Assembly (NCBI RefSeq): GCF_010731855.1
Contig: NZ_AP022620.1
Span: forward strand, 5,580,001-5,644,000
Direction: 5' to 3'
Length of the DNA: 64,000 nucleotides
From: Mycolicibacterium anyangense
Lineage (GTDB): Bacteria; Actinomycetota; Actinomycetes; Mycobacteriales; Mycobacteriaceae
Shown here: positions 1 to 8,017 of the stretch, piece by piece
Numbering within the stretch: the first letter of the stretch is position 1
How the letters are laid out: each line of letters opens with the position of its first letter
The notes under the pieces: generated by a model
The model's database searches: none
Told to the model about the DNA's origin: nothing
What the model saw: only the letters and a program-made list of their open reading frames with translations
Program-made: the position numbers and the translations under genes

Positions 1-79
1 CATGGTGGTAGCGCAGCACCTCATGGTCAACGCCGGCGGCGATCAGCGCCGCGATTGCCGGGGTTGCCGCACGTGCCAC
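1..79 (-). CDS. ybaK: YbaK/EbsC-family aminoacyl-tRNA deacylase, N-terminal fragment
   Basis: The minus strand reads from a GTG at 79 off the left edge of the window and gives 26 residues beginning MARAATPAIAALIAAG, followed by VDHEVLRYHH. This resembles the start of YbaK-type Cys-tRNA(Pro)/Cys-tRNA(Cys) deacylases, which hydrolyse mischarged tRNA in the cytoplasm. The gene is divergent from sigH, an arrangement I recall for mycobacteria. No clear Shine-Dalgarno is visible. Only the N-terminus is present, so the catalytic lysine cannot be checked. Confidence 0.55.
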   Translation of the reverse strand, partial: MARAATPAIAALIAAGVDHEVLRYHH

Positions 80-96
80 GCCGGTCAGCGTAGGCG

Positions 97-125
97 GGGA
101 ATTACCGGGGCCGCCAATCCCGTTG
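97..125 (+). promoter_or_regulatory. Candidate SigH-type promoter of sigH-rshA
   Basis: GGAATT at 98-103 and CGTT at 121-124 are separated by 17 nt. This matches the known mycobacterial SigH consensus (GGAAY, about 17 nt, GTT) and would make sigH autoregulated, as described for other mycobacteria. The implied start site near 131 leaves a leader of roughly 190 nt before the ATG at 325. Confidence 0.5.
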
Positions 126-324
126 TGGAAGGTGACCGACCGCGGCGAAGTGGGCCGCGGGAGAAAAAATGTTGGCCACGGTTCTAGGATTGGAAGGTGA
201 GACGCCGGTGTCGGCTGCCATGACCCTGGTGCGCGACGAGCTCACACTGTCGTATCTCATCCGTCCGATACCGCTGCCGGAGCCCCGACGGGGCGCCGCG
301 GCAGAAGGGACCACGTCAATCGCA

Positions 325-969
325 ATGACTGACATCGACGGCACCGACGGTTCCGGCTCCGCCGATACCGCTGTGCGTGAACCCGACGAGGAGTTGTTGG
401 CGCGCTTCGAGCGTGACGCGATCCCGTTGATGGACCAGCTCTACGGCGGCGCGCTGCGGATGACCCGCAACCCGGCGGATGCCGAGGACCTGGTGCAGGA
501 AACCATGGTCAAGGCGTTCAACGCGTTCCGGTCGTTCCGCGAGGGCACCAACCTCAAGGCCTGGCTGTACCGGATCATGACCAACACCTACATCAACACC
601 TACCGCAAGAAGCAGCGGCAGCCTGCGGAGTATCCGACCGACGAGATCACCGACTGGCAGCTGGCGGCCAACGCCGAGCACACCTCGACGGGTCTGCGTT
701 CGGCAGAGGTGGAAGCGTTGGAGTCACTACCGGACTCCGAGATCAAGGAAGCACTGCAGGCGTTGCCGGAGGAATTCCGGATGGCGGTGTATTACGCCGA
801 CGTCGAAGGCTTTCCGTACAAGGAGATCGCCGAGATCATGGATACCCCGATCGGGACGGTGATGTCCCGTCTGCACCGCGGTAGGCGCCAGCTGCGCACG
901 CTGCTCGCCGATGTCGCCAAGGACCGCGGGTTCGTCCGTGGGGATGCCGCCGAGGAGGTGTCGTCATGA
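325..969 (+). CDS. sigH: ECF RNA polymerase sigma factor SigH
   Basis: This 214-aa sigma-70 family ECF factor directs transcription of thioredoxin, protease and heat/oxidative-stress genes. Region 2 is seen around [20 protein letters not shown] and [17 protein letters not shown], followed by [18 protein letters not shown]. Region 4 holds [16 protein letters not shown] and the helix-turn-helix [21 protein letters not shown]. The frame is open back to 169, but the ATG at 325 (MTDIDG) matches the start and length (about 216 aa) of known mycobacterial SigH. Its stop overlaps the rshA start (ATGA, 966-969), giving sigma/anti-sigma translational coupling. Confidence 0.95.
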   Translation: MTDIDGTDGSGSADTAVREPDEELLARFERDAIPLMDQLYGGALRMTRNPADAEDLVQETMVKAFNAFRSFREGTNLKAWLYRIMTNTYINTYRKKQRQPAEYPTDEITDWQLAANAEHTSTGLRSAEVEALESLPDSEIKEALQALPEEFRMAVYYADVEGFPYKEIAEIMDTPIGTVMSRLHRGRRQLRTLLADVAKDRGFVRGDAAEEVSS

Positions 970-1262
970 GCGAGGAATGGCGCCCGCCGATCGGGCCGGT
1001 CGACCCCGACCATCCGGAATGCGCCGCGGTGATCGCCGAAGTATGGACGCTGCTCGACGGTGAGTGCACCGCCGAGACCCGTGCCCGCCTGCAGCATCAT
1101 CTCGAGGAATGCCCGACCTGCCTGCGGCACTACGGCGTGGAGGAGCGGATCAAGCAGTTGATCGCCACCAAGTGCAGCGGCGAGAAGGCACCGCGGCACC
1201 TGTTCGAGCGGGTCCGCCTGGAGATCCGGCGAACCACGATCATCACCCGCGAAGAGTCCTGA
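966..1262 (+). CDS. rshA: Zinc-associated anti-sigma factor RshA
   Basis: This 98-aa protein binds SigH under reducing conditions and releases it when oxidised. The ZAS motif HxxxCxxC is seen as HLEECPTC (residues about 46-53), with a further Cys in TKCSGEK. It overlaps the sigH stop by 4 nt, consistent with stoichiometric production. Its length is close to the roughly 100 aa of other mycobacterial RshA proteins. A strong bidirectional terminator follows at once. Confidence 0.93.
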   Translation: MSEEWRPPIGPVDPDHPECAAVIAEVWTLLDGECTAETRARLQHHLEECPTCLRHYGVEERIKQLIATKCSGEKAPRHLFERVRLEIRRTTIITREES

Positions 1263-1266
1263 AACG

Positions 1267-1297
1267 AAAAGTGCCCGGCAGATTGCCGGGCACTTTT
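1267..1297. terminator. Bidirectional rho-independent terminator
   Basis: A perfect 14-bp inverted repeat (arms 1267-1280 and 1284-1297, loop GAT) starts with AAAA and ends with TTTT. It can therefore terminate both the rshA transcript and the converging bL37 transcript. Confidence 0.85.
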
Positions 1298-1298
1298 G

Positions 1299-1373
1299 TC
1301 AGCTGTTGGGCCGCTTGCCGTGGTTGGCTTTGCTGTGCTTGCGGTCCCGCTTCTTACGGCCACGCTTGGCCAT
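1299..1373 (-). CDS. Ribosomal protein bL37 (24 aa)
   Basis: The minus strand encodes a 24-aa very basic peptide, MAKRGRKKRDRKHSKANH then GKRPNS, from the ATG at 1373 to the TGA at 1299. It matches my recollection of bL37, a tiny mycobacterial large-subunit protein first recognised in ribosome structures. A GGAGG ribosome-binding site lies 7-8 nt upstream. The gene is far below usual ORF size thresholds and easily missed. It converges on rshA across the shared terminator. Confidence 0.88.
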   Translation of the reverse strand: MAKRGRKKRDRKHSKANHGKRPNS

Positions 1374-1499
1374 GGTGTACCTCCAGTGGTTGATCGTTGG
1401 CTCTAGTGTCTCACGGCGCCATCACAGCGCTGACCACCCGGTCGTGTGGTTCGATAGGACAGCGTTTCAACGACAGTGGCTTGCAGAGTGAGGGTGGAG

Positions 1500-1715
1500 A
1501 TGGCCGAGGATGTTCGCGCCGAGATCGTGGCCAGCGTGCTCGAGGTCGTGGTCAGCAAGGGTGACCAGATCGGAGCGGGCGACACCCTGGTGCTCCTGGA
1601 ATCGATGAAGATGGAGATTCCGGTGCTCGCCGAGGTGGCAGGCACCGTGACCGAGGTCAGCGTGTCGGTGGGAGACGTCATCCAGGCCGGTGACCTCATC
1701 GCCGTCATCGACTAG
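1500..1715 (+). CDS. Biotin/lipoyl-attachment carrier protein (TB7.3-like)
   Basis: This 71-aa single-domain biotinyl carrier has the biotinylation motif ESMKMEIPV (Lys near residue 40). The ATG at 1500 is preceded by GTGGAG. It matches the 71-aa M. tuberculosis TB7.3 (Rv3221c-type) protein in length and sequence. Such stand-alone carriers presumably serve acyl-CoA carboxylases as a BCCP; the partner is not encoded here. It lies 5 nt before pdtaS on the same strand and is likely co-transcribed. Confidence 0.92.
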   Translation: MAEDVRAEIVASVLEVVVSKGDQIGAGDTLVLLESMKMEIPVLAEVAGTVTEVSVSVGDVIQAGDLIAVID

Positions 1716-1720
1716 CCCTC

Positions 1721-3217
1721 GTGTCGACCCTCGGTGACCTGCTCGCCGAGCACACGGTGCTGCCGGGCAGCGCCGTGGATCACCTGCATGCGGTGGTCGG
1801 CGAGTGGCAACTGCTGGCGGACCTGTCCTTCGCCGACTATCTGATGTGGGTGCGCCGCGACGACGGCGCGCTGGTGTGTGTGGCGCAGTGCCGGCCCAAC
1901 ACCGCCCCCACGGTGTTGCTGAAGGACGCGGTGGGCACCGTGGTGGCCGACGCCGACCTGCCGTTCGTGATCGAGGCGTTCACCTCCGGTGACATCGGCA
2001 GCGGCGGCTCCGACCCGTCGCTGCGTGAAGCCGGCCTGAATGTCGAGGCGGTTCCGGTGCGCTGCACCGATCAGGTGGTGGCGGTGCTGACCCACCAGAC
2101 CGCGCTGGCCGAACGGCGGACGTCGTCCCCGCTGGAAAAGGCCTACCTGGATTGCGCAGGCAACCTGCTGCACATGCTGTCCGAAGGGACCTTCCCCAAC
2201 GTCGGTGACCTGGCGATGTCACGGTCGAGTCCGCGGGTGGGCGACGGCTTCATCCGCCTCGACGTCGACGGGGTAGTGGCCTACGCCAGCCCCAACGCGC
2301 TGTCGGCCTACCACCGCATGGGTCTGACCGCGGAGCTGGAGGGCCACAACCTGATGGCCATCACCCGCCCGCTGATGTCCGACCCGTTCGAGGCGCAGGA
2401 ACTGGCCGAGCACGTCCGCGATTCGCTGTCGGGCGGCTCGAGCATGCGCATGGAGGTCGACGCCGGCGGTGCGGCGGTGCTGCTACGGACGCTGCCACTG
2501 GTGGTTCACGGCGCCGCTGCGGGCGCAGCGATGCTCATCCGGGACGTCACCGAGGTCAAGCGCCGCGATCGCGCCCTGCTGTCCAAGGACGCCACGATCC
2601 GCGAGATCCACCACCGGGTGAAGAACAACCTGCAGACCGTCGCGGCCCTGCTGCGGCTGCAGGCGCGCCGCACCAACAACGAGGAGGGCCGCGAGGCCCT
2701 GATGGAGTCGGTGCGCCGGGTGGCCTCGATCGCGCAGGTCCACGAGGCCCTGTCGATGTCGGTGGACGAGGAGGTCAACCTCGACGAGGTGATCGACCGC
2801 ATCCTGCCGATCATGAACGACGTGGCCCGGGTGGACGCGCCCATCCGGATCAACCGGGACGGGGCGCTGGGTGTCCTGGACGCCGACCGGGCCACCGCGC
2901 TGGTCATGGTGATCACCGAACTGGTGCAGAACGCCATCGAGCACGCCTTCGACCCGTCGTCGAAGAAGGGCAGTGTGACCATCCGGGCGGAGCGTTCGGC
3001 GCGGTGGCTCGACGTCGTGGTGCACGATGACGGACGCGGGCTGCCGGAGGGTTTCTCGCTGGAGAAGTCCGACCGCCTCGGGCTGCAGATCGTGCGGACG
3101 CTGGTCTCCGCGGAGCTCGACGGATCGCTGGGAATGCACGATGTTCCCGGCGGCGGAACTGATGTGGTGCTGCGAGTGCCGATAGGACGTCGATCAACTG
3201 CGCGCGTGCCGCAATAG
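1721..3217 (+). CDS. pdtaS: Sensor histidine kinase PdtaS
   Basis: This 498-aa cytosolic kinase has no membrane segment. It contains a GAF-like N-terminal region (about 1-150), a PAS domain (about 170-290), an HWE/HisKA_2-type dimerisation domain with EIHHRVKNNLQTVAALL (phospho-acceptor His near residue 298), and an HATPase_c domain with the N-box VITELVQNAIEHAF and the G-box HDDGRGLPEGF. In mycobacteria PdtaS phosphorylates the ANTAR RNA-binding regulator PdtaR, which is not encoded in this window. The GTG start at 1721 follows the carrier gene by 5 nt. Confidence 0.93.
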   Translation: MSTLGDLLAEHTVLPGSAVDHLHAVVGEWQLLADLSFADYLMWVRRDDGALVCVAQCRPNTAPTVLLKDAVGTVVADADLPFVIEAFTSGDIGSGGSDPSLREAGLNVEAVPVRCTDQVVAVLTHQTALAERRTSSPLEKAYLDCAGNLLHMLSEGTFPNVGDLAMSRSSPRVGDGFIRLDVDGVVAYASPNALSAYHRMGLTAELEGHNLMAITRPLMSDPFEAQELAEHVRDSLSGGSSMRMEVDAGGAAVLLRTLPLVVHGAAAGAAMLIRDVTEVKRRDRALLSKDATIREIHHRVKNNLQTVAALLRLQARRTNNEEGREALMESVRRVASIAQVHEALSMSVDEEVNLDEVIDRILPIMNDVARVDAPIRINRDGALGVLDADRATALVMVITELVQNAIEHAFDPSSKKGSVTIRAERSARWLDVVVHDDGRGLPEGFSLEKSDRLGLQIVRTLVSAELDGSLGMHDVPGGGTDVVLRVPIGRRSTARVPQ

Positions 3218-3248
3218 CAAAGTGTGATGCGCAATACACTCAAATAAA

Positions 3249-3284
3249 AAGTCGCGACCCCGGCATTTGCCGGGGTCGCGACTT
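3249..3284. terminator. Convergent terminator between pdtaS and whiB1
   Basis: A 16-bp perfect stem (3249-3264 with 3269-3284, loop ATTT) begins with an A-run and ends CTT. It serves the converging pdtaS and whiB1 transcripts. Confidence 0.82.
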
Positions 3285-3306
3285 ATAGGTATTGCGAAGC
3301 GGCGCG

Positions 3307-3561
3307 TCAGACTCCGCTGCGGGCCCGGGTACGAGCGTTGCGGCGCTTGAGCGCACGGCGCTCGTCCTCGCTCATGCCACCCCAGACGCCGGCATCCTGG
3401 CCGGAATCCAAAGCCCAGGTCAGGCACTCGGCCGTGACCGGACAACGGTTGCAGACAAGCTTCGCGTCAGCGATCTGTGCGAGTGCCGGACCGCTGTTCC
3501 CGACCGGGAAGAACAGTTCCGGATCCTCGTCACGACAGACCGCCTTATGCCGCCAATCCAT
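3307..3561 (-). CDS. whiB1: Iron-sulfur transcriptional regulator WhiB1
   Basis: This 84-aa Wbl protein has the four cluster-ligating cysteines (Cys9, then LVCNRCPVTAEC with Cys37, Cys40 and Cys46), the GVWGGM turn and a basic C-terminus (RRALKRRNARTRAR). WhiB1 is an essential NO-sensitive [4Fe-4S] protein that binds DNA together with SigA. Its length and sequence match mycobacterial WhiB1. The 267-bp upstream region holds a CRP-like site. Confidence 0.95.
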   Translation of the reverse strand: MDWRHKAVCRDEDPELFFPVGNSGPALAQIADAKLVCNRCPVTAECLTWALDSGQDAGVWGGMSEDERRALKRRNARTRARSGV

Positions 3562-3702
3562 TAGTCCCTACTCCTTAGCTGCGTGCGTGATAAAGCGCAC
3601 TCTGATTTTCTTCGGCTGTTAACGCGTGCACACAAATGTTTCTGCGTTGTTGCATCCGATCGTTTCACAGCCGTGGCGGATGTCAATAGGACTCAGTTAA
3701 CA

Positions 3703-3718
3703 CGTGTGCAATCTCACT
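3703..3718 (-). promoter_or_regulatory. Candidate CRP-binding site upstream of whiB1
   Basis: On the minus strand 3718-3703 reads AGTGAGATTGCACACG, an imperfect match to the TGTGA-N6-TCACA CRP site. It lies about 140 bp upstream of whiB1, where cAMP-CRP regulation is established in M. tuberculosis. Apart from this, the stretch 3562-3828 contains nothing I recognise. Confidence 0.45.
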
Positions 3719-3828
3719 ACAAGCTCTGGGTGGGGGTGGGTTCCCATCGCCCTCATACGTTTGTACTAGACTCAACTCACTTGCGCTCTAAATCAGCCCG
3801 CGGCATCGTATTCGCGCTGGTCACCGGC

Positions 3829-4782
3829 TTACTTAGCCGATGGAGCCACCACGCTGAGAGCCTCTGGGACGGCACGGAACGTCATTTCTGAGCGCCGCCC
3901 CAGGAAATCTCCGTCGATCTGACAGGCAACCGGCTCATCGGCGGTGACGCGCACCCACGCGAGGTCGTCGTCGCGCACCAGGTGCTTGGCTTTGATGTCG
4001 GGCCGCTTGGACAGCATCCGCCGCACCAATAGCAGGTTTCTCCAGACGTTCATGCTGGTCGTGGCGAAGACGCCGAGGCCGGTCTCGAATGTCGTGTCCG
4101 GGTTGGTCCACACCGGCCGAGCGTTGGCGTACGTCCACGGGCTGGAGTTGGAGATGAACGCGAAGTGCACGCCGGTGACCGGCTCTCGGCCGGGAAGGTG
4201 CAGCGTCAGGCGGGCCTCCTTACGCACGCTGGACAGCACTTCCCGCACCGCCACCCGGATGTAGCGTCCCGCGGTGACCTTGCGGCCCTTGGCGCGCTGG
4301 GCCTCCACCGCGGCCACCACGTCGCCGTCGACTCCCATTCCCGCGGTGAAAACCGCCCAGCGTTCCCCGCAGTCCATCAGCCCGATCCGCCGCCACGGCG
4401 CGCCGTTGCGATGTGCGCTGATCAGGTCGATGAGCTGGTTGGTCGCTTCGATCGGGTCGGAGCTGATGCCCAGGGCGCGGGCGAACACGTTGGCCGATCC
4501 GCCGGGCACCACGGCCACCGCCGGCACCTGCTGCACCGCAAGCGGTCCCGGCTTGCCCAGTAGGCCGTTGACGATCTCGTTCACCGTGCCGTCACCGCCG
4601 TGCACGATGATCAGGTCGGTGCCGTCATGGCGGGCCGCCTCGGCGATCTCGATGGCGTGTCCGCGGTGATCGGTGTGCACCACGGTCAGATCCACCCGGC
4701 TCTCCAGGGCGTGCGCCAGCAGATCGCGGCCGGCGGCCGTGGTCGAGGTGGCGTTCGGGTTCACGATCAGCACGGCGCGCAC
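3829..4782 (-). CDS. Diacylglycerol/lipid kinase family protein
   Basis: This 317-aa protein has a DAGK catalytic domain starting at residue 1. MRAVLIVNPNATSTTAAG provides the N-terminal strand-loop, and the nucleotide-binding GGDGT sits in IIVHGGDGTVNEIVNGLLG (about residues 60-78), followed by PGGSANVFARALG. It would phosphorylate a lipid or sphingoid substrate using ATP; the physiological substrate is not known from sequence. It is the Rv3218-type gene in this synteny block and is divergent from the GtrA-like gene across 81 bp. Confidence 0.85.
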   Translation of the reverse strand: MRAVLIVNPNATSTTAAGRDLLAHALESRVDLTVVHTDHRGHAIEIAEAARHDGTDLIIVHGGDGTVNEIVNGLLGKPGPLAVQQVPAVAVVPGGSANVFARALGISSDPIEATNQLIDLISAHRNGAPWRRIGLMDCGERWAVFTAGMGVDGDVVAAVEAQRAKGRKVTAGRYIRVAVREVLSSVRKEARLTLHLPGREPVTGVHFAFISNSSPWTYANARPVWTNPDTTFETGLGVFATTSMNVWRNLLLVRRMLSKRPDIKAKHLVRDDDLAWVRVTADEPVACQIDGDFLGRRSEMTFRAVPEALSVVAPSAK

Positions 4783-4863
4783 GAGGCACCAGCCTATCGG
4801 CGCACGGTGCTCCGGTTGGCGAGAGTTTGCCTACACATCATCAACGGGTCAGCTGCCGGTGGG

Positions 4864-5349
4864 ATGCTCGCATCCGTGGTCGTCGATCCCGCTGCCCGGC
4901 TGCCGAAGTTCGTCGACTGGTTTCACGCGGCCTGCGTCATGGTCGCCGATCATCTGCCGTTCGGGTTGAAAAGGGTTGTGCCCGCGACATTTCTGGGCTT
5001 CGTCGTCATCAACACCGCGACCTTCGCACTCGACCTGATGCTGTTGACCGTCCTGCACGGTCACCTGCGGCTGCCGTTCGGGGTCGCGGTGTCGACGGCG
5101 TACGGCTGCGCCTTCGCCGCCAGCTACGTGCTCAATCGCACATTCAACTTCCGGTCACATGCGCCGGTGGGTCCGCAGGTCGCGGTCTACGTGGTGGTCG
5201 TAGTGATCAACTACCTGGCGTTCATCCTCGGGGTGTCCAGCGCGCTTCTTGCCCTCGGGGTGGACTACCGGATCGCCCGGATCGGCGCCGGCGCCTGCGA
5301 GGGCTTCTTCATGTACTGCGCGATGCGCTGGGTGGTGTTCCGGCGCTGA
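4864..5349 (+). CDS. GtrA-like integral membrane protein
   Basis: The 161-aa protein has four predicted membrane helices (around residues 38-60, 68-90, 103-122 and 132-155) and an RTFNFRSHAP loop typical of GtrA/DPMS-flippase proteins, which help polyprenyl-linked sugars cross the membrane. ATG 4864 is chosen because of the GGTGGG just upstream; the frame is open further 5' but overlaps the divergent lipid kinase. The next membrane gene follows after 15 nt. Confidence 0.7.
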   Translation: MLASVVVDPAARLPKFVDWFHAACVMVADHLPFGLKRVVPATFLGFVVINTATFALDLMLLTVLHGHLRLPFGVAVSTAYGCAFAASYVLNRTFNFRSHAPVGPQVAVYVVVVVINYLAFILGVSSALLALGVDYRIARIGAGACEGFFMYCAMRWVVFRR

Positions 5350-5364
5350 CGTAGGCTCTGGCCC

Positions 5365-5757
5365 GTGACCGTTCCCGCCCCCGCAACTGTGCGGCAAGCC
5401 GCCGTACTGGTGGCTCTCGAAGGCGCGCTCGCCGTGATCGGCGCCGTGGTGTTCCTGGTGCGCGGCTTGGCCGGTGCCGACCAGCACGTGGTCAGCGGCT
5501 TCGGCAACGCCGCGTGGTTCGCCCTGGTCGGCGCCGGTGTGCTGGCCGGGGCATGGGCGCTGTGGACGGGGCGGCGCTGGGGCCGCGGGATCGCCGTGTT
5601 CGCTCAGCTGCTGCTCCTGCCGGTGACCTGGTACATCGGCGTGGGCTCGCACCAGTGGCTCTACGCGGTCCCGATCGCACTGGTCGCCCTGGTCACCTTG
5701 GTGCTGCTGTTCAGCCCCGCGACGCTGCAGTGGCTAGGAGCTGTCGACGACCGGTGA
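5365..5757 (+). CDS. Small four-helix integral membrane protein
   Basis: The 130-aa protein starts at GTG 5365 and has four hydrophobic helices (around 10-34, 48-68, 76-92 and 98-118) separated by a short WTGRRWGRG basic loop. It corresponds to the Rv3217c-type protein of unknown function. It probably forms an operon with the preceding GtrA-like gene. Its 3' end overlaps the converging acetyltransferase by 24 nt (5734-5757). Confidence 0.75.
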   Translation: MTVPAPATVRQAAVLVALEGALAVIGAVVFLVRGLAGADQHVVSGFGNAAWFALVGAGVLAGAWALWTGRRWGRGIAVFAQLLLLPVTWYIGVGSHQWLYAVPIALVALVTLVLLFSPATLQWLGAVDDR

Positions 5758-6237
5758 GGCTTCGGTGGCCAGCGCCGACAGCTCGCTGCCGGAGACCCGA
5801 TAGGTGATCCACTCCGACATTTGCTTCCCGCCGACCGCGTCGTAGAGCGCGATGGCGTTGACGTTCCAGTCCAGCACCGCCCAGCTGAGCCGGCTGTAGC
5901 CGTTGTCGACGCACTCGCGGGCCAGCGTGGCGATCATGGTGCGGGCCAGCCCCCGGCGGCGGAACTTGTCCCGGACGAACAAGTCTTCCAAATAGATGCC
6001 GGCCACTCCGTCCCAGGTGGAGAAGTTGCGGAAACACAGGGCGATCGCCGCCGCCTCGCCGTCGACCTCGGCGATATTGCAGAAGCCGATTGGATCGTCG
6101 CCGAAAAGCGCTGTGGCGATCTGGGATTCGACCACGGTGCACTCGTGGGAGGCGCGCTCGAACTCGGCCAGTTCGCGGATCATCGCGACGATCTCGCCCT
6201 CGTCGCCAGGGCGGGCCCGGCGGATGTGTGTGGTCAT
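5734..6237 (-). CDS. GNAT-family N-acetyltransferase
   Basis: This 167-aa GNAT protein has the acetyl-CoA binding pyrophosphate loop VRDKFRRRGLARTMI (Q/RxxGxG/A pattern), preceded by YLEDLF and followed by SWAVLDWNVNAIALYDAVGG. It resembles diamine/Rv3216-type acetyltransferases, but the substrate cannot be assigned. ATG 6237 is used: it overlaps the entC stop (ATGA), making this the third gene of a translationally coupled gpm2-entC-GNAT operon. The frame stays open upstream only as a shadow of entC. Confidence 0.85.
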   Translation of the reverse strand: MTTHIRRARPGDEGEIVAMIRELAEFERASHECTVVESQIATALFGDDPIGFCNIAEVDGEAAAIALCFRNFSTWDGVAGIYLEDLFVRDKFRRRGLARTMIATLARECVDNGYSRLSWAVLDWNVNAIALYDAVGGKQMSEWITYRVSGSELSALATEASPVVDSS

Positions 6238-7331
6238 AGCGGTACTCCCAGTGCCGACAGGATGGTCCTGAATTTCGTTGTGGTCTCGGCGACTTCGTCG
6301 TCGGGGTCTGATTCGGCGACGATACCGCCGCCGGCCAGCGCCAGCGCCTGGCGCCGGTCGGCCGACAACTGTGCACCGCGGATGGCCACCACCCACCTGC
6401 CGTCGCCGCGGGCGTCGCACCAACCGACCGCGCCCGCGTAGAACCCGCGGTCGCCCTCGAGGTCACCGATGAGGTCGACGGCCGCCGCGGTGGGCACTCC
6501 GCCGACTGCGGGTGTGGGGTGCAGCGCCAAGGCCAAATCGATTGCGGTCGTTGCGGGATCACGCAGCGATCCACGGATCGGGGTGGCCAGGTGCCACAAG
6601 GCGGCGGTGCGGCTGAGTTGAGGTTCGGGCGCCACGTCCAGCTCGGTGCACAACGGCGTCAGCGCGCTACGCATGGTGTCGACGACGAGTTGGTGTTCGC
6701 GGCGGTTCTTGCCCGAGTCCGCCAGCGCCGCACCATTGGTGGCGTCGGCCTCGGCATCGGCGGACCGGGCCGCCGATCCGGCGAACGGTTGGCAGGTCAC
6801 CTGATCGCCGGAGCGCGCCACCAGCAGTTCGGGGCTGGCGCCCACCAGCGCGGTGCCCGCGTAATCCCCGCCGGCGGGGGAGAGGTCGGCCAGATAGACC
6901 GTGGCCTCGGGATCGACGTCGGCCAGCCTGCGCAGGATCGTTCGCTCGTCGAGGGTGCCGTCGGCGAGCAGGCGCAGAGCCCGCGCCAAAACGACTTTCT
7001 GCAAACCACTCTCGGGGTCCCTGAGGTACTTCAGTGCAGTCCGGATCCTGGCCCGGTGCTCGTCCGGAGGCGGCAGCGTGTCGCCCACCTGAACCGGAGG
7101 AAGCGGCGTGAGCGGCCAGGATGGCAGGGCATTGCCGAACGACACGGACTGCGGTGTCAGCAACGCCGCCGCGCCCCGCACGTCGAACGGCAGCGCACCC
7201 ACCACCAGTTCGGCCGAGCCGTCGGCCAGCGCTGCCGACGCCGCCTCGGCGCTGTCATAGCCCGCCGCGATCCCGTCGGCCACGATCGTGCCCGCGGGTC
7301 CGCTGAACACGAAGCTGGGGTGTGCCGTCAC
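6234..7331 (-). CDS. entC: Isochorismate synthase, chorismate-binding enzyme
   Basis: This 365-aa chorismate-utilising enzyme of the anthranilate synthase I/EntC/MenF superfamily has LQKVVLARALRL, FAGSAARSADAEAD, KNRREHQLVVD, HLATPIRGSL and GDRGFYAGAVGWCDARGDG in the usual order. It would convert chorismate to isochorismate for salicylate/mycobactin or menaquinone synthesis. GTG 7331 overlaps the gpm2 stop (GTGA). Known mycobacterial EntC is about 372 aa. The open frame continues to 7889 only as an antisense shadow. Confidence 0.87.
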   Translation of the reverse strand: MTAHPSFVFSGPAGTIVADGIAAGYDSAEAASAALADGSAELVVGALPFDVRGAAALLTPQSVSFGNALPSWPLTPLPPVQVGDTLPPPDEHRARIRTALKYLRDPESGLQKVVLARALRLLADGTLDERTILRRLADVDPEATVYLADLSPAGGDYAGTALVGASPELLVARSGDQVTCQPFAGSAARSADAEADATNGAALADSGKNRREHQLVVDTMRSALTPLCTELDVAPEPQLSRTAALWHLATPIRGSLRDPATTAIDLALALHPTPAVGGVPTAAAVDLIGDLEGDRGFYAGAVGWCDARGDGRWVVAIRGAQLSADRRQALALAGGGIVAESDPDDEVAETTTKFRTILSALGVPL

Positions 7332-7945
7332 GCGCCGGTGACCGGCTCTCGGTGAGTGGTCATTCCCAGACCCGAGAGTTGCCGCAGGCCGTACTCGAAA
7401 CCGCAGACGGCCACCGAGGCCGCGCCGAAGCCGTAGCGAGCGCCCTCCCGCAGGGGCTGCTCCACCCAGCGGGTCACCACCGACCGGGAGAAGTGGCCGT
7501 GGCCGACGAACACGACGTCGCGGTCGACCATGTGCTCCAGCGCGTAGGACACCGCCTGGTCGGCACGCATGCTGACCTGATCGACGCTCTCCCCACCCGG
7601 GCAGCCGTAGGTCCACAGCAGCCAGCCCGGGGTCTCCGTGCGGATCTGGTGTGTGGTCAGGCCCTCGTAGTCGCCGTAGTTCCACTCCGCGAGCAGCGGG
7701 GACACCTCGTCGACGGTCAGCCCGGCCAGTTCGGCGGTGGCCAGCGCTCGCTTGCGGGGGCTGCTGACCACCAACGGGTTGTCCAAGCCCAGGTGTTCGA
7801 GGGTGAGAGCGGCCAGGGTGGCCTGCTCGCGACCATGGTCGGTGAGATCCAGATCGGTGGTACTGGTGTGCTGGCCGCTCTTGGACCACTCGGTTTCACC
7901 GTGCCGCAACAGGACCAACCGATGCGTTCCAACGCTCACGCCCAC
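7328..7945 (-). CDS. gpm2: Histidine phosphatase superfamily protein (Gpm2)
   Basis: The 205-aa protein has the catalytic RHGE (LVLLRHGETEW, His near 14), the second Arg in SSPRKRALATAELAG, and the distal FVGHGHFSRSV His. Although named for phosphoglycerate mutase, the M. tuberculosis homologue (Rv3214) has been reported as a phosphatase. GTG 7945 gives the expected N-terminus (MGVSVGTHRL) and a length near the roughly 203 aa of homologues; an in-frame GTG at 7939 and ATG at 7969 are alternatives. It heads the coupled operon with entC. Confidence 0.87.
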   Translation of the reverse strand: MGVSVGTHRLVLLRHGETEWSKSGQHTSTTDLDLTDHGREQATLAALTLEHLGLDNPLVVSSPRKRALATAELAGLTVDEVSPLLAEWNYGDYEGLTTHQIRTETPGWLLWTYGCPGGESVDQVSMRADQAVSYALEHMVDRDVVFVGHGHFSRSVVTRWVEQPLREGARYGFGAASVAVCGFEYGLRQLSGLGMTTHREPVTGA

Positions 7946-8017
7946 TGATTCTGCCCGATGACCTGGCATGGCGTCGGAGCCGGGACGCGTTGGCCCCGAA
8001 CCTGTCAGGATGGTGGG

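Noticed and set aside
169..324. Open N-terminal extension of 52 codons before SigH
   Set aside because: Known mycobacterial SigH starts at the MxDIDG motif; the extension lies in the expected leader and has no homology I recall.
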